The notes: generated by a model not told the origin, from the sequence alone. DNA of 64,000 nt from JAFGXF01 sp963732595 (GCA_963732595.1 CAVSZZ010000002.1:2426258-2490257), one strand, 5' to 3'; positions 29,176 to 39,492 are shown, numbered from the stretch's first letter. Numbers and translations are program-made.

Positions 29176-30171
29176 TTAGCTAAGGGCTTTTTGTATGGCA
29201 CTGCGTAAGGATGGCAGAAGGTCTGCATCCACTGCCAGTTTGGCCTGGCGGATGGAACTGACGATCGCCCGGCTATCCGACCGACCATGACCGATGAAGA
29301 CGAGGCCATCGATTCCCAGCAGGGGTGCGGCTCCGATATCCGACGGATCGATCAGTTTCTTGATCTTCTTAAAGGCGGATTTTGCCAGCAGGGCGCCCAG
29401 CATCGTCAAGAAGGAGGATTTCAACTCGGTCTTAAGCGAATCCGTGATCAACTTGGCAACGGCTTCGCTCGATTTAAGCATGACATTGCCGGTGAAACCA
29501 TCCGTGACAACGACATCTGCCTCACCGCCGAATAATTCCTTGCCTTCAACGTTTCCGATGAAATTGACACCGCAATTCTCCAGCAGGTGATACGACTCTT
29601 TTACCAGGCTGTTGCCTTTCACGGCTTCTTCACCGTTCGAGAGCAGCCCGACCCGGGGATTCTGTATGCCCAGCATCTTCTCGGCATACACACTGCCCAT
29701 GATGGCGAACTGGGGCATGAACTCAGGCCGGCATTCGGCATTGGCGCCGATATCGAGTACGACGCACCTGCCACCTTTTACCGGAAACAGGGTGGAAAGC
29801 GCCGGTCGAAGGACACCCGGGATTTGCGAAAGCGATTTCATGGCATGGTACATGGCCATACCGGTACTCCCGGCTGTAACGAAGGCACTTCCACGACCGG
29901 AAGCCAGCAGATCCATGCCGACCCGCATGGAATTATCCTTTTTGGCTCGCACCTGTTCGATCTTGTCAGTCATGTCGATCGCTTCAGAGGCGTGAATGAT
30001 CGTTACAGGCAGATCTCCGACGCCGGCTGCTTTCAAGGCCGGGCCCTAAGAACCTGCTCATCGCCAACCAGCAGGATCTCTACACCATAGAGTGCGGGCG
30101 GCTTCAATGGCGCCAAGCACCTCAGGTCCAGGTCGTTCGTCACTGCCCATTGCATCAAGAATAATGGCCAT
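29176..30171 (-). CDS. plsX: Phosphate acyltransferase PlsX (frameshifts near the start)
   Basis: Makes acyl-phosphate from acyl-ACP for phospholipid synthesis. Start MAIILDAMGSDERPGPEVLGAIEAA at 30171, then two indels between about 30,100 and 30,040 before the long intact piece with ITGN-like segments: GSAFVTAGSTGMAMYHA, CVVLDIGANAECRPEFMPQFA, GLLSNGEEAVKGN, DVVVTDGFTGNVMLKSSE and PLLGIDGLVFIGHGRSD. Together the pieces match the usual 330 residues. Diverges from the tRNA-Leu promoter. Confidence 0.9.
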
Positions 30172-30215
30172 GTTTACCTCCGAAACAGAAAAATCACTTG
30201 TTTTTTCATGTTTCC

Positions 30216-30243
30216 TTGACAAACAATCTGTCAAGGTTATAAT
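30216..30243 (+). promoter_or_regulatory. Consensus promoter of tRNA-Leu
   Basis: TTGACA (30216-30221), 16-bp spacer, TATAAT (30238-30243), 12 bases before the tRNA. Both hexamers are perfect, as expected for a stable RNA gene. Confidence 0.88.
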
Positions 30244-30255
30244 ATCTCAGCTCTG

Positions 30256-30337
30256 GCGCTGGTGCTGGAACTGGCAGACAGGCATGGTTGAGGGCCATGT
30301 GCCGCAAGGCGTGGGGGTTCAAGTCCCCCCCAGCGCA
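30256..30337 (+). tRNA. tRNA-Leu (anticodon GAG)
   Basis: 82-nt class II tRNA with long variable arm. Acceptor GCGCTGG/CCAGCGC plus A discriminator, anticodon stem CATGG/CCATG with loop TTGAGGG (GAG), variable arm GTGCCGCAAGGCGT and T-arm GGGGTTCAAGTCCCC. Not followed by CCA. Confidence 0.94.
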
Positions 30338-30343
30338 CACAAG

Positions 30344-30364
30344 AAGCCGCTTTGGCGGCTTTTT
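30344..30364 (+). terminator. Terminator of tRNA-Leu
   Basis: Stem AAGCCGC/GCGGCTT with loop TTTG followed by TTT, 6 bases after the tRNA. Confidence 0.8.
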
Positions 30365-30367
30365 CGT

Positions 30368-31778
30368 TTAAGGATATTGCCTGTCAAGCCAATCCTGCGG
30401 ATCAACCTGGACACCGTTGGCCCAGATCTCCCAATGCAAATGTGGTCCGTTGACACGTCCGGTGGCGCCAATCTTGCCGATCTCCTGACCGGCTGTAACC
30501 TGGTCGCCGGTATTGACCAGGATGGATTCCTGGTGCCAGTAACCCGTAAAAGATACCCCAGCCATGATCGATAATGGTCGCATTCCCACGGACGGTCAGT
30601 TGACCGGTAAAGACCACCGTGCCGGGAGCCGGAGCATAGATTGCAAATGGGGTTTATTTCACTGCAGACACCGTAGTCCAATCCGGTGTGGAAATAGGTA
30701 TAGTCGCTGCCATTATAAGAGCGGCGATCACCGTACCAGGATTTAATACAGTAGGGTTCAGCCACCGGCAGGATGAAAATATCAGACCATTGACGGGTGG
30801 GGGTGATATTCGAGATGATGGCAATGACCTGGTCTTCCTCAGGCTTGGTGACGGCCGGATCCAGGGTGATCGGGCTCGACAATCAAAGGCGGGTCCTTGG
30901 GAAAATCACCCGATGCCACATAAACCTGTTGCTCGTAGGAGAACTTGAGAACCATCCTCCAACTGGACATGAGACTGTGATCGGATAAAGACCGGTTTCC
31001 TGCATGGCATGAATACCCTGCAAGGCCACCTGCGTCATGATCACCGGTCTGATAGAAGGCGAGGTCATGTCCGGTCAGTGACCCGCTGATCACAGCGTTT
31101 TCATATGTGGAAACCGAGATGGTCGCGGTGTGACCTTGGACCAGTGGCAGGGGATCCACCTGAATATTCTTGATGTAGGGATAGATACCAATGGTCTCAT
31201 CTTCGATTGCAGCATCCTGAATGAAAAGACGATCCCCGGGCAGTAATCTGGGTGAGGATTGGCTCGGTTATTAAGCAAGGCGATCGACCAGGGGGAGCTG
31301 TCCTGCAGGATGGCAGTTTCAAGCAGTGTCTGGTTGCTGCGGATGGAGACCTGCTGGTTGAGGGTGGATCCTTCCGACAATTGTGGCAGGATGATGTTCA
31401 TACCGGCATACACTTCTGCCGGACTGGTGATGCGGTTGATCCTGACCAGGGTTTCATAGGGGATACTGGTGCGCGTAGCCATGCCTGCCAGGGAGTCACC
31501 AAATCCCAATGTATCGGTCGTTAGATAGGCCACTGACACCTTCCAATCCGGGGATGATCAGTTCCTGGCCGGGAAAAAGCTGATTGGGATCCGTGATCCC
31601 ATTGATCTTCAGTTAAAGCGGTCAGTGAGATGCCAAAACGAATGGCGATCGAATAAAGCGTATCGCCGGATTGAACAATATATCTGGCCTCTTCACCGCT
31701 CGGGGTTTGGGCAGATACACTTTGAGTGAAACTTAACAGGATGACGAGTGTCAGAATGAGTTGTCTAAATGATTTCAT
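30368..31778 (-). pseudogene. LysM/M23 peptidoglycan endopeptidase, many frameshifts
   Basis: Starts with a signal peptide (MKSFRQLILTLVILLSFTQSVSAQ), then LysM (YIVQSGDTLYSIAIRFGISL), a second LysM-like part (AGMATRTSIPYETLVRINRI), a beta-rich linker, and the M23 zinc-peptidase core with YFHTGLDYG (His and Asp ligands) and the end GQEIGKIGATGRVNGPHLHWEIW carrying the HLH ligands. The pieces are in at least five alternating frames although order and spacing are complete. If intact it would be a secreted wall hydrolase. The start overlaps the DUF192 gene by 14 bp. Confidence 0.8.
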
Positions 31779-32143
31779 AACCGATCTTGTCGCCTGATTT
31801 GAAAGTCGTTCAGATGCTGGTAATGTGTTTCCAGCACCAGACAGGCTGCTTTTTGGGGTTTATACATCAGATGCCAGCGCTTGGCCAGTTGTACATCAAC
31901 CACAGTGCCGGATGCGATCGATCCAGACTGTGCAGATATCAAAATTCATGAACAGCATGTGAATGGTCGTGTTGATCACGCTATCCTGTGTTTCGACCAA
32001 TAGATACGCCCGGTATGAGATTCAAGGTCCTTCCTGAACATCAAACCCTGCAGCTTGGTCATGAATGTGGCGCAGTATTTCAACTCAAAAGGTTTGAGTT
32101 GTGGGTGGGTGAGGTTTTGCAGTCTGGCGATCATCGAATCCAT
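31765..32143 (-). pseudogene. DUF192-family protein, frameshifted
   Basis: Reads MDSMIARLQNLTHPQLKPFELKYCATFMTKLQGLMFRKDL, then (other frame) VETQDSVINTTIHMLFMNFDI, then VVDVQLAKRWHLMYKPQKAACLVLE and SGDKIGYEII to TAG at 31765. These are the DUF192 landmarks (FRK, HMLFMNF, VLE...G). Function of the family is not established. It is the first gene before the M23 peptidase and diverges from xth. At least two indels. Confidence 0.75.
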
Positions 32144-32209
32144 TTCGGGATGGGGTAAAATTCCATCAGGGCATTCCAGCCATCAAGTTTACCATAGGTG
32201 AAATCGCGC

Positions 32210-32975
32210 ATGAAAATCACGACATTTAACGTCAATGGGTTAAGAGCGATCCTCAATAAAGGACTGCTGAATTGGATCGAAAGTGAAAAACCGGATGTGC
32301 TCTGCCTGCAGGAGATCAAATCACGGCCGGAACAGATCGCCGAAGACCTGCGGAATCTGGGCTATCCATTTACCATCTGGAATCCGGCCGAAAAACCGGG
32401 ATACAGCGGTGTGGCGACATTTCATGACTGAATTTCGCTCAGGAACAAGGCAAAGGTCTGGGCGTATCCACGCTTTGATGACGAAGGACGGGTTATCTGG
32501 ACCAGACCATGATGAATTCCGCCTCTACAACATCTATTTTCCCAATGGACAGCGTGGTCAGGATCGGGTGGACTACAAACTGGAATTCTACTCGGAACTA
32601 TTGAAGCAATGCGATCAATTGCATGAGGCCGGCAAGAGCATCATCCTGACCGGGGATTTCAACACGGCTCATAATGAGATCGACCTGGCTCATCCACGTG
32701 AGAACCGGGAGACATCCGGGTTCCTGCCGGAGGAACGGATCTGGATCGACCATTATCTCGAACATGGTTTAGTGGATGTCTATCGCAGCATCTACCCGGA
32801 TCGGGTCCAATATACCTGGTGGAGTTACATCACACGTGCGCGGGAACGCAATGTTGGCTGGCGGTTGGATTATTTCCTGGTCTCCCGCGACCTGGTTGAT
32901 AGGATCCAGGATGTGATCATCCACGAGGATGTCATGGGCTCGGATCATTGCCCGGTCAGTCTGTTGATCGATTAA
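32210..32975 (+). CDS. xth: Exodeoxyribonuclease III (two or more frameshifts)
   Basis: AP endonuclease and 3'-5' exonuclease of base excision repair. First piece MKITTFNVNGLRAILNKGLLNW...DVLCLQEIKSRPEQ...YSGVATF to about 32,425; then indels; then FRLYNIYFPNGQRGQDRVDYKLEFY, ILTGDFNTAHNEIDLAHP, TWWSYITRARERNVGWRLDYFLVS and GSDHCPVSLLID. Catalytic Asn, Glu, Asp (GDFN) and His (SDH) are all present. I use the ATG at 32210, which has AGGTGA 8 bases upstream. Ends at a strong terminator. Confidence 0.88.
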
Positions 32976-32978
32976 TCC

Positions 32979-33010
32979 AAAAAAAGAAGCGGATCAACCG
33001 CTTCTTTTTT
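32979..33010. terminator. Bidirectional terminator between xth and gcvPB
   Basis: Stem AAGAAGCGG/CCGCTTCTT with loop ATCAA, flanked by A-run and T-run, so active for both converging genes. Confidence 0.9.
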
Positions 33011-33028
33011 GTTTGTACGGAGTGGAAC

Positions 33029-34490
33029 TTATTCCTCAGGACGCCAGCAGCACAGCACCAGGTCACGGGCAGCTTTGACTTCATCCAGCCGTTTGACCGG
33101 TGTGTTGTGAGGGGCATCCTTGAGCAATTCGGGGGTCTGGTGCGCTTCCTCGGCGATCTTGATCATCACATCAGCAAAAGCATCCAGCGATTGCAGGCTT
33201 TCGGTCTCGGTCGGCTCGATCATGAGTGCTTCGGGCACAATGAGAGGGAAGTAATTCGTGGGTGGATGGAAGTTGTAATCCATCAATCGTTTGGCAATAT
33301 CCAGTGCGTGCACCCCTTCAACTTCAGGCCAACGACCTTCAGCCACGAACTCATGCATGCAGATACGGTCGTATGGGATATGGTAAGAACTGCGCAGGCG
33401 TGCCTGGAGATAATTGGCATTCAGGACTGCCATTTCGGCCGATTTTCGCAAACCGGCGCCGCCGTGCATCATGATGTAGGTGAATGCGCGTACGAGTACG
33501 CCAAAGTGACCATGGAATGCTTTCATCCTGCCAATCGTCTTGGCCGGTTTTACAAAACCGAACAGTGGCGGCATGTCTTCCTCAGCCTCTTCGACGATGG
33601 CCACCTGTGGATCCGGCAGGAAGTCGACCAGGTGCTCGGCCACGCCGACCGGACCTGAACCGGGACCTCCACCACCATGCGGGGTGGAGAATGTCTTATG
33701 CAGGTTGAAATGCATCACATCGATACCCAGATCACCTGGACGGATAATGCCCATCAGCGCATTTAAATTGGCGCCATCGCCGTAAACCAGACCACCAGCC
33801 TTATGGACGATATCAATGACTTCCTGAATGTGTTCGTCGAACATGCCCAGCGTATTCGGGTTTGTGACCATTAAACCGGCCGTTGTGTCATCGCAAACGG
33901 CTTTCAATGCTTCCAGATCGACATTGCCACGGTCATCAGAAGGGACGCTGACGACTTCCATCCCGATCATACTGGATGATGCTGGATTGGTACCATGCGC
34001 GGAATCCGGGATCAGGATCCTGGTTCGTTTTGTATCTTTGCGGTCGCGATGATAGGCACGGATGATCAGGACACCGGTGAATTCGCCATGTGCGCCGGCT
34101 GCTGGCTGCAATGTGACGGCTTTAAATCCGGCGATCTCTTTTAGCCATTCCTGCAGCTGGTACATTAAAGCAAGGTTACCCTGACGACGTCTCGATCGGC
34201 TGCATGGGGTGGCTGAAGGCGAATCCGGGCAGGCGGGCTGTTTCCTCATTAATGCGAGGATTGTATTTCATCGTACAGGACCCGAGCGGATAGAGACCTT
34301 GATCGATGCTGTAGTTTAGGCGGGATAAATGGGTGAAGTGACGGATGACATCCACCTCGGAGATCTCCGGCAGGGGCAGGTCTTTGCGCAGATAGGCTTC
34401 GGGTAATTCAGTTAACGGAACGTCCGATTCGGGGAAGACAACCCCGGTGCGGCCTTTGGAGGACAATTCGTAAAGGGTGGGCTCACTCAT
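33029..34490 (-). CDS. gcvPB: Glycine dehydrogenase (decarboxylating) subunit 2 (one frameshift)
   Basis: PLP-binding subunit of the split P-protein that decarboxylates glycine and loads the aminomethyl group on GcvH. N-terminal piece 34490 to about 34,185 (LYPLGSCTMKYNPRINEE); after one shift the rest has GAHGEFTG, SAHGTNPASSSMIG and the PLP lysine in HFNLHKTFSTPHGGGGPG. Total length of about 485 residues is normal. The start overlaps gcvPA by 8 bp. Last gene of gcvH-gcvPA-gcvPB. Confidence 0.95.
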
Positions 34491-35837
34491 GGGTCACCTC
34501 CATCAACACGTTGACCAGGCCGTCTATCTCCTGGCGGGTATTGACCTCCGTGCAGGCTATCAGCATGTGGTCCTTAAGCTCCGGATAAACCTGCCCAAGA
34601 TCGTAACCACCCAGGATGCCGTGATCCAGAAGATGGAAGTTGATCTCATCCACCGGATTTGGGCACTTGATGACGAACTCGTTGAAGAATGGGGATGAGC
34701 TCCAGGCCTGATATCCAGGTATCTGTGTGAGGCGCTCGAAGGCGTAGTGCGCTTTTTGATAGGACAGCGCTGCGACTTCTTTCAAACCGCTTTTTCCAAG
34801 CAGGCTCAGATAAACTGTGGAAGCCAGTGCCATCAACCCTTGATTGGTGCAGATATTTGAAGTGGCGCGTTCACGGCGGATGTGCTGTTCACGGGCGGTC
34901 AGTGTCAATACAAAAGCACGCTTGCCATCCTTGTCGACCGTTTCTCCCACCAGACGCCCGGCGATCTTGTGGATATATTCCTTTTTTGTTGCAAAGATCC
35001 CTAGATACGGGCCGCCAAATGAGAGCGGCAAGCCCAGGGATTGACCTTCGCCGGTGACGATATCTGCATTGAGTTCCCCGGGCGGGGTCAAAAGGCCCAA
35101 AGCGAACCGGATCGGCAGATACAGCGACCAGGGCACCTGCCGCATGCGCGGCCTCAATGAGATCCTTGAGGTCGAACAACCGCCCGAAGAAATCCGGATA
35201 TTGGACGATCACCAGGCAGGTATTTTCATCGATTAATGATTTGAGTGATATGGGTGCCTGCTGAAGGTCGACGCCGGTCTCATCACCGGTGATCGTCAGG
35301 TCAGGGTACCCCTGAAGATAGGTGCGGAGGGTTTCCCGGTAGTGCGGATGAACGGATGATGAGATAACGATCCGGGTGCGTTTACCCCGGAAAGTATGGT
35401 AAGCCATCACCGCTGCTTCGGCACAGGCCGTGGCCCCATCATAATGGGAAGCATTACAGACTTCCATTCCGGTCAGACTGGCAATCAGGCTCTGGTACTC
35501 AAATATGGATTGCAGTGTACCCTGCGAGATCTCCGGTTGATAGGGCGTGTAGGCGGTCATGAACTCACCGCGGCGGATGATCGCATCCACGGCTGCAGGA
35601 GCTGTAATGATTGTAGGCACCGGCGCCCAGGAAACAAGCCATATTGTGGCCGGATTCATTAGCATCGGAAAGTATTTCAAGTTCCTGCCTGGCTTCCATC
35701 TCGGTGAGACCGGCTGGCAGGTCGAGGTTCGGGTAGCGGCAGTTTTCCGGGACCACCTTAAAAAGGTCCTCCAGCCGGCTCACACCGACTGTTTTTAGCA
35801 TGGTAGCGATATCTGATTCAGTATGGGGTGTGAACAT
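34483..35837 (-). CDS. gcvPA: Glycine dehydrogenase (decarboxylating) subunit 1 (two frameshifts)
   Basis: N-terminal, non-PLP half of the split P-protein. Starts MFTPHTESDIATMLKTVGV; FLGAGAYNHYSP is interrupted by a shift near 35,600, then RGEFMTAYTPYQPEISQGTLQ, NASHYDGATACAEA and a second shift near 35,130 before SLGLPLSFGGPYLGIFATKKEY and RRERATSNICTNQGLMAL. The order matches the roughly 450-residue family. Its ATG shares one base with the gcvH TAA. Confidence 0.93.
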
Positions 35838-36229
35838 TAATGCGCCCGCTCAGCGCAGTACTTCTCATAGGCTGCGCCATCCATCAGGCTTGATACTTCC
35901 TGAGGATCATCCAGGTCAACCTTTACCATCCAGGCTGCACCATACGGGTCCGAATTCACTTTTTCAGGCGTATCGGAAAGGGCAGTATTGACCTCGAGTA
36001 CGGTACCGGTAACCGGCATGTTGACATCCGCAGCGGCTTTGACCGACTCGATCGTGGCAACGATAGCGCCTTTCTTGACCTTGTCACCAACTGACAGGGT
36101 GATATCGACGTAGACGATATCCGATAGCTGTTCCTGGGCGTAATCGCTGATACCGATCGTGGCGGTCTTGCCTTCCAGCTTGAGCCACTCATCTGTCTTT
36201 TCGAACTTCAACTCTTTCGGGATATTCAT
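35837..36229 (-). CDS. gcvH: Glycine cleavage system H protein
   Basis: Lipoyl-carrier protein of the glycine cleavage system. 130 residues from MNIPKELKFEKTDEWLKLEG; lipoylated Lys in ATIESVKAAADV; C-terminal WMVKV. I prefer the ATG at 36229, with a GGAGGT about 6 bases upstream, over an upstream in-frame Met at 36271. Intact. gcvT is not in this operon or elsewhere in the window. Confidence 0.95.
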   Translation of the reverse strand: MNIPKELKFEKTDEWLKLEGKTATIGISDYAQEQLSDIVYVDITLSVGDKVKKGAIVATIESVKAAADVNMPVTGTVLEVNTALSDTPEKVNSDPYGAAWMVKVDLDDPQEVSSLMDGAAYEKYCAERAH

Positions 36230-36324
36230 ATTGACCTCCAAAACAGTATTTGGCACACGTTTTCTGGACATGCACCTCTGTCAGTTGATTATTGACATCA
36301 TCCCAACGACTGTACTTCGTTACG

Positions 36325-36440
36325 CGGGGATACGCATTTCAGAGGTGAATGAAATCGGGTTTGTTGACCTGAGAGTTTCATCCGAAATTGCCAATCCCGG
36401 ATTTGCCCCTTCGGCGCCGGATATAACCGGTCTCTTCCCG
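36325..36440 (-). ncRNA. Glycine riboswitch upstream of gcvH
   Basis: On the minus strand the leader has the glycine aptamer landmarks in order: GGGAAGAGACCGG (from 36439), CGCCGAAGGGGCAAAT (36416-36401) and GAAACTCTCAGG (36380-36369). Only one aptamer is clear. Downstream, CAGAGGTG (36280-36273) can pair with CACCTCTG inside the 3' part of the element (36347-36340), a possible expression platform. It controls the gcvH-gcvPA-gcvPB operon, normally switching it on with glycine. Confidence 0.88.
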
Positions 36441-36457
36441 AATTCAGTAATGAATTC

Positions 36458-36486
36458 ATTTTAAAGAGATAAAACCTAAAAGTCAA
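36458..36486 (-). promoter_or_regulatory. Promoter of the gcv operon
   Basis: Minus strand: -35 TTGACT (36486-36481), 17-bp spacer, -10 TAAAAT (36463-36458), about 20 bases before the riboswitch. Confidence 0.75.
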
Positions 36487-36496
36487 GGCGTCAGAT

Positions 36497-37501
36497 CTAA
36501 CCCAGTTCACTTTTCAATTGACCAACCAGGTGGTCAATGCTTTCCTGGACCTGAGCATCCTGGTGTGAGCGATTTTGATCCAAAAAAGCCAACAGATCAG
36601 GCCAATCCAGTTTTGCAGAGATCGGTCCAAGATGGGTGGCTGCACGAGCCCCAAGGGTATTTGCCAGCGCGCACATATCAGGCACGCTGAAGTGGTTCAA
36701 AAATGCGATCAGGAGACCAGCGCTGAAGGCATCGCCACTACCGGTTGTGTCCACCACCGGGATCGACAGGGCAGGAAGACCGAACGTTTTGCCATCCAAA
36801 CCGATCATGCATCCCTGCCTGCCCAACTTGATAGCCCCACAGGGAATGCCCAGATCGAAAAAGGCATTGATCATTTCCTCAGGGTTATCCTTGCCGGTTA
36901 AAAGGTTGCCTTCATGCTGGCCACAGATGCAGATACTCAAATACTTCAGAATCGGTTTCATCGCAGCATGGGAATGCACGACGGGATCCAAACCGGTATC
37001 CATACTGATGGGAATCCCATATTGATGTGCAAGTTTGATCAGATGCAGAGCAGAATCGCGTTGAGGGGATTCAAGGAATGTGTATCCGGAGATATGGATC
37101 AGATCGAGATGCTTGATAACCTCCGGCGTAATATCCTGGGGCGTGGTAAGCACATTGGCCCCGCGGAAACTGTACATGGTTCGTTCGCCATCCGGCAGGA
37201 CGGTTAAAAATATCTGGCCGCTCGGACGCTCTCTCTTGCGCTGGATCAAACTCGTGTCGATATGAAATGAGCCAAGGGTTTTTAATAGGTACTCACCATT
37301 CGGATCCATGCCAATACTTCCCAGTATCCGGGATGAAAAACCCAGCCGGGAAAGGACAATCGCAGTGTTGGTGGCCGAACCGCCCAAATTGAAAACCAGC
37401 TCATCGACGTATACATCCTGACCGGGAGCCGGCATTTCAGGGATCTTCATGCTGACATCCAGATTGATGTCCCCGAACAACAGGATTTCAGACGATTTCA
37501 A
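36497..37501 (-). CDS. PfkB-family carbohydrate kinase
   Basis: Ribokinase-like sugar kinase. N-terminal GDINLDVSM and FNLGGSATNTAIVLSRLG, C-terminal anion-hole/catalytic DTTGSGDAFSAGLL. About 334 residues from a TTG at 37501, chosen because GGGAGGG lies 7 bases upstream and family homology begins there; an upstream GTG at 37546 would overlap the preceding gene by 59 bp and has no ribosome-binding site. The sugar is not predictable. Last gene of an MFS / TrpF-like / kinase operon. Confidence 0.9.
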   Translation of the reverse strand: MKSSEILLFGDINLDVSMKIPEMPAPGQDVYVDELVFNLGGSATNTAIVLSRLGFSSRILGSIGMDPNGEYLLKTLGSFHIDTSLIQRKRERPSGQIFLTVLPDGERTMYSFRGANVLTTPQDITPEVIKHLDLIHISGYTFLESPQRDSALHLIKLAHQYGIPISMDTGLDPVVHSHAAMKPILKYLSICICGQHEGNLLTGKDNPEEMINAFFDLGIPCGAIKLGRQGCMIGLDGKTFGLPALSIPVVDTTGSGDAFSAGLLIAFLNHFSVPDMCALANTLGARAATHLGPISAKLDWPDLLAFLDQNRSHQDAQVQESIDHLVGQLKSELG

Positions 37502-38180
37502 CAGTCCCTCCCGGCTTATAGGATCGAATGGTCCCGACAAATTCACAGATACGATTGATATCTTTTAAATACGGACTTCCAGGAACATTTGTTGAAGTAT
37601 TTGAATCGACACCCCAGGGATCAACTGACCGGATGGCATCCAGGACATTGAGCGAGGTTAGACCTCCGGCCAGGATGACAGGCACCGATACGCTGTGTAC
37701 GATCTCACGGCTGATGTTCCAATCGTGCGTTTTTCCGGTGGCACCCACACCTGGCAACCCCTGGATCTTGGTGTCCAATAAAAGGATATCTGAAACACTG
37801 GAGTAACGAATGGCGTCCTTAATACCGGATCGATCGAAGACAGCGATGGCTTTCATGAGTTTAATGCCTGGATCCAATCGTCTGCGCAGCATGACCATTT
37901 GATCAAAACCAACGACATTTGTTTCGGTTGATACATGCACGATATCCGGGTGAACTGCTTCGGCCATGCGCAATATCTCATCCGCCTCGGTGGCCATCGT
38001 TAAAGCAACGGACCTGGCCGGTTTCTGCACCTCCCGGACTAATTCTGCTGCAGATTGAAAGTCAAGCTCGCCTTGCACGATCCCGTAATCTCCCGCCACG
38101 ATTCCGATATGATCCACCCCAGCTTCCACAGCTTGATGAACCTCATCAACCCGAGTGAATGCATAGATTTGAATGATCAT
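37488..38180 (-). CDS. TrpF-like TIM-barrel protein (phosphoribosylanthranilate isomerase family)
   Basis: 230 residues. N-terminus IQIYAFTRVDEVHQAVEAGVDHIGIV mirrors the PRAI start but lacks the conserved catalytic Cys of KICGI; the barrel continues with LLDTKIQGLPGVGATGKTHDW, VILAGGLTSLNV and a phosphate-binding GVDSNTSTNVPGSP in place of GVDVSSGVE. Because the Cys is missing and the neighbours are a sugar kinase and a transporter, a role in sugar-phosphate rather than tryptophan metabolism is plausible (inference). Overlaps the MFS gene by 4 bp. Confidence 0.75.
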   Translation of the reverse strand: MIIQIYAFTRVDEVHQAVEAGVDHIGIVAGDYGIVQGELDFQSAAELVREVQKPARSVALTMATEADEILRMAEAVHPDIVHVSTETNVVGFDQMVMLRRRLDPGIKLMKAIAVFDRSGIKDAIRYSSVSDILLLDTKIQGLPGVGATGKTHDWNISREIVHSVSVPVILAGGLTSLNVLDAIRSVDPWGVDSNTSTNVPGSPYLKDINRICEFVGTIRSYKPGGTVEIV

Positions 38181-39457
38181 GGTTTGGCAACTTTAAGGCG
38201 GGGAAGCGGGATTCGGCGGTCCTCAAAGAAGAACAACAGAAAGCCAGTCAAACGGATGCCGGCACTGATCAACAGGGCACCTGACAATCCGATTACGTCT
38301 GCCAGCGCGGAGCCGATCAATGGGGAAAAGATCGTTGATAGATACTGAATGCTCTGGGCGAAGGAAACGAAAATGGCACTCCGGTCATCCGGAATACGAC
38401 GCATTAATTCATCAAAAAACACCAGATCAAGGCCGGACATAAAAATACCGGCAAAGACCGATATCACAACAATGACCCAATCCGTGCTGGTTAATGCCAC
38501 CATGGCAGGGTAGAAACTAACACCCAGGGTGGTCCAGAGTAAAACATTGCGGGGACCTCGCTTGCGGGATTGTTTTGACCAGAAAAAATAGCCAATGATC
38601 AAGGTGATGGTGGTCGCCATGGTATATGCGGAGATCCAGCCGTCTGATGCTTTGACCTCGCGGACGTAATAAAGGGGAAACAGGGGCGCTGCAAATGCCG
38701 AGCCGGTCAAAAACACAAACCGTTTGATGATGAATGTACGGAAAGGTTTGTTTGAGAGGATATCCTTGAAATAGACATGGATCCTTTCGCCAAGCTTGCC
38801 ATGGGAGGTGGGTACAGGTGGGGGATTATCCGGAATACGGATCCGGCTGGAAAACAAGTAGGACAATAACCCACCAATGGAGAGCACCATAAAGACGATC
38901 TGGTAGTTGAAAGGAAAACCCAGTCGGTTGAGCACCTGGCCGACGATGAGTATCATGGTGGATGTGGTGACGCCCATGACTGACCAGCGGCGGGTCATCA
39001 ACTCGAAGCGCGATTCCGGTCCTGCCACCGCATTCATGACCACTGAAAAACAGATCGCAACGATCGTCTGAGGCAGGGTGGCGGCCGCCCAAATAAAGAG
39101 AATGGCTGTGATGAGCTGATCACCTTCAAAGAAGAAAGGCACGATGCCGGTTAACGCATAGGATGAAACGACCAGCAGCCTGGCAAAACTGAACCAGGGC
39201 ACCACGTTCTTCTGCCGCTGCAACATGCGCCCGGCGATCAGAGCGAAGATCAATCCAGTTACGGCCGGCATGGCGGTTAACAAGCTGACCTGGAGGTTTG
39301 TGCCACCCAAGCGGGCCAGGAAAACCGGCAGGAAGGGGCTGGCAGCGTTTGCTAATCCAATTCCGATGCCATCGATTTGGACATAGAGAAAATTTTTACG
39401 GTCTACGGATGCAGGAATGTTGGGATTGGTAAACCAGTGAAGGAGACTCACAGCCAC
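38177..39457 (-). CDS. Major facilitator superfamily transporter
   Basis: 426 residues, about 12 hydrophobic helices, with an MFS loop motif-like ALIAGRMLQRQ after helix 2 and EDRRIPLPR at the C-terminus. Substrate unknown; the operon with a sugar kinase suggests a sugar or nucleoside. First gene of the three-gene minus operon, sharing ATGA with the TrpF-like gene. Confidence 0.88.
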   Translation of the reverse strand: MAVSLLHWFTNPNIPASVDRKNFLYVQIDGIGIGLANAASPFLPVFLARLGGTNLQVSLLTAMPAVTGLIFALIAGRMLQRQKNVVPWFSFARLLVVSSYALTGIVPFFFEGDQLITAILFIWAAATLPQTIVAICFSVVMNAVAGPESRFELMTRRWSVMGVTTSTMILIVGQVLNRLGFPFNYQIVFMVLSIGGLLSYLFSSRIRIPDNPPPVPTSHGKLGERIHVYFKDILSNKPFRTFIIKRFVFLTGSAFAAPLFPLYYVREVKASDGWISAYTMATTITLIIGYFFWSKQSRKRGPRNVLLWTTLGVSFYPAMVALTSTDWVIVVISVFAGIFMSGLDLVFFDELMRRIPDDRSAIFVSFAQSIQYLSTIFSPLIGSALADVIGLSGALLISAGIRLTGFLLFFFEDRRIPLPRLKVAKP

Positions 39458-39492
39458 GATTATACCCTTACACTTTACCGGATATCGTTATA

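Noticed and set aside
36298..36510. Small gene between pfkB and gcvH
   Set aside because: The frame lies over the glycine riboswitch and its promoter; conserved RNA motifs explain the sequence better.
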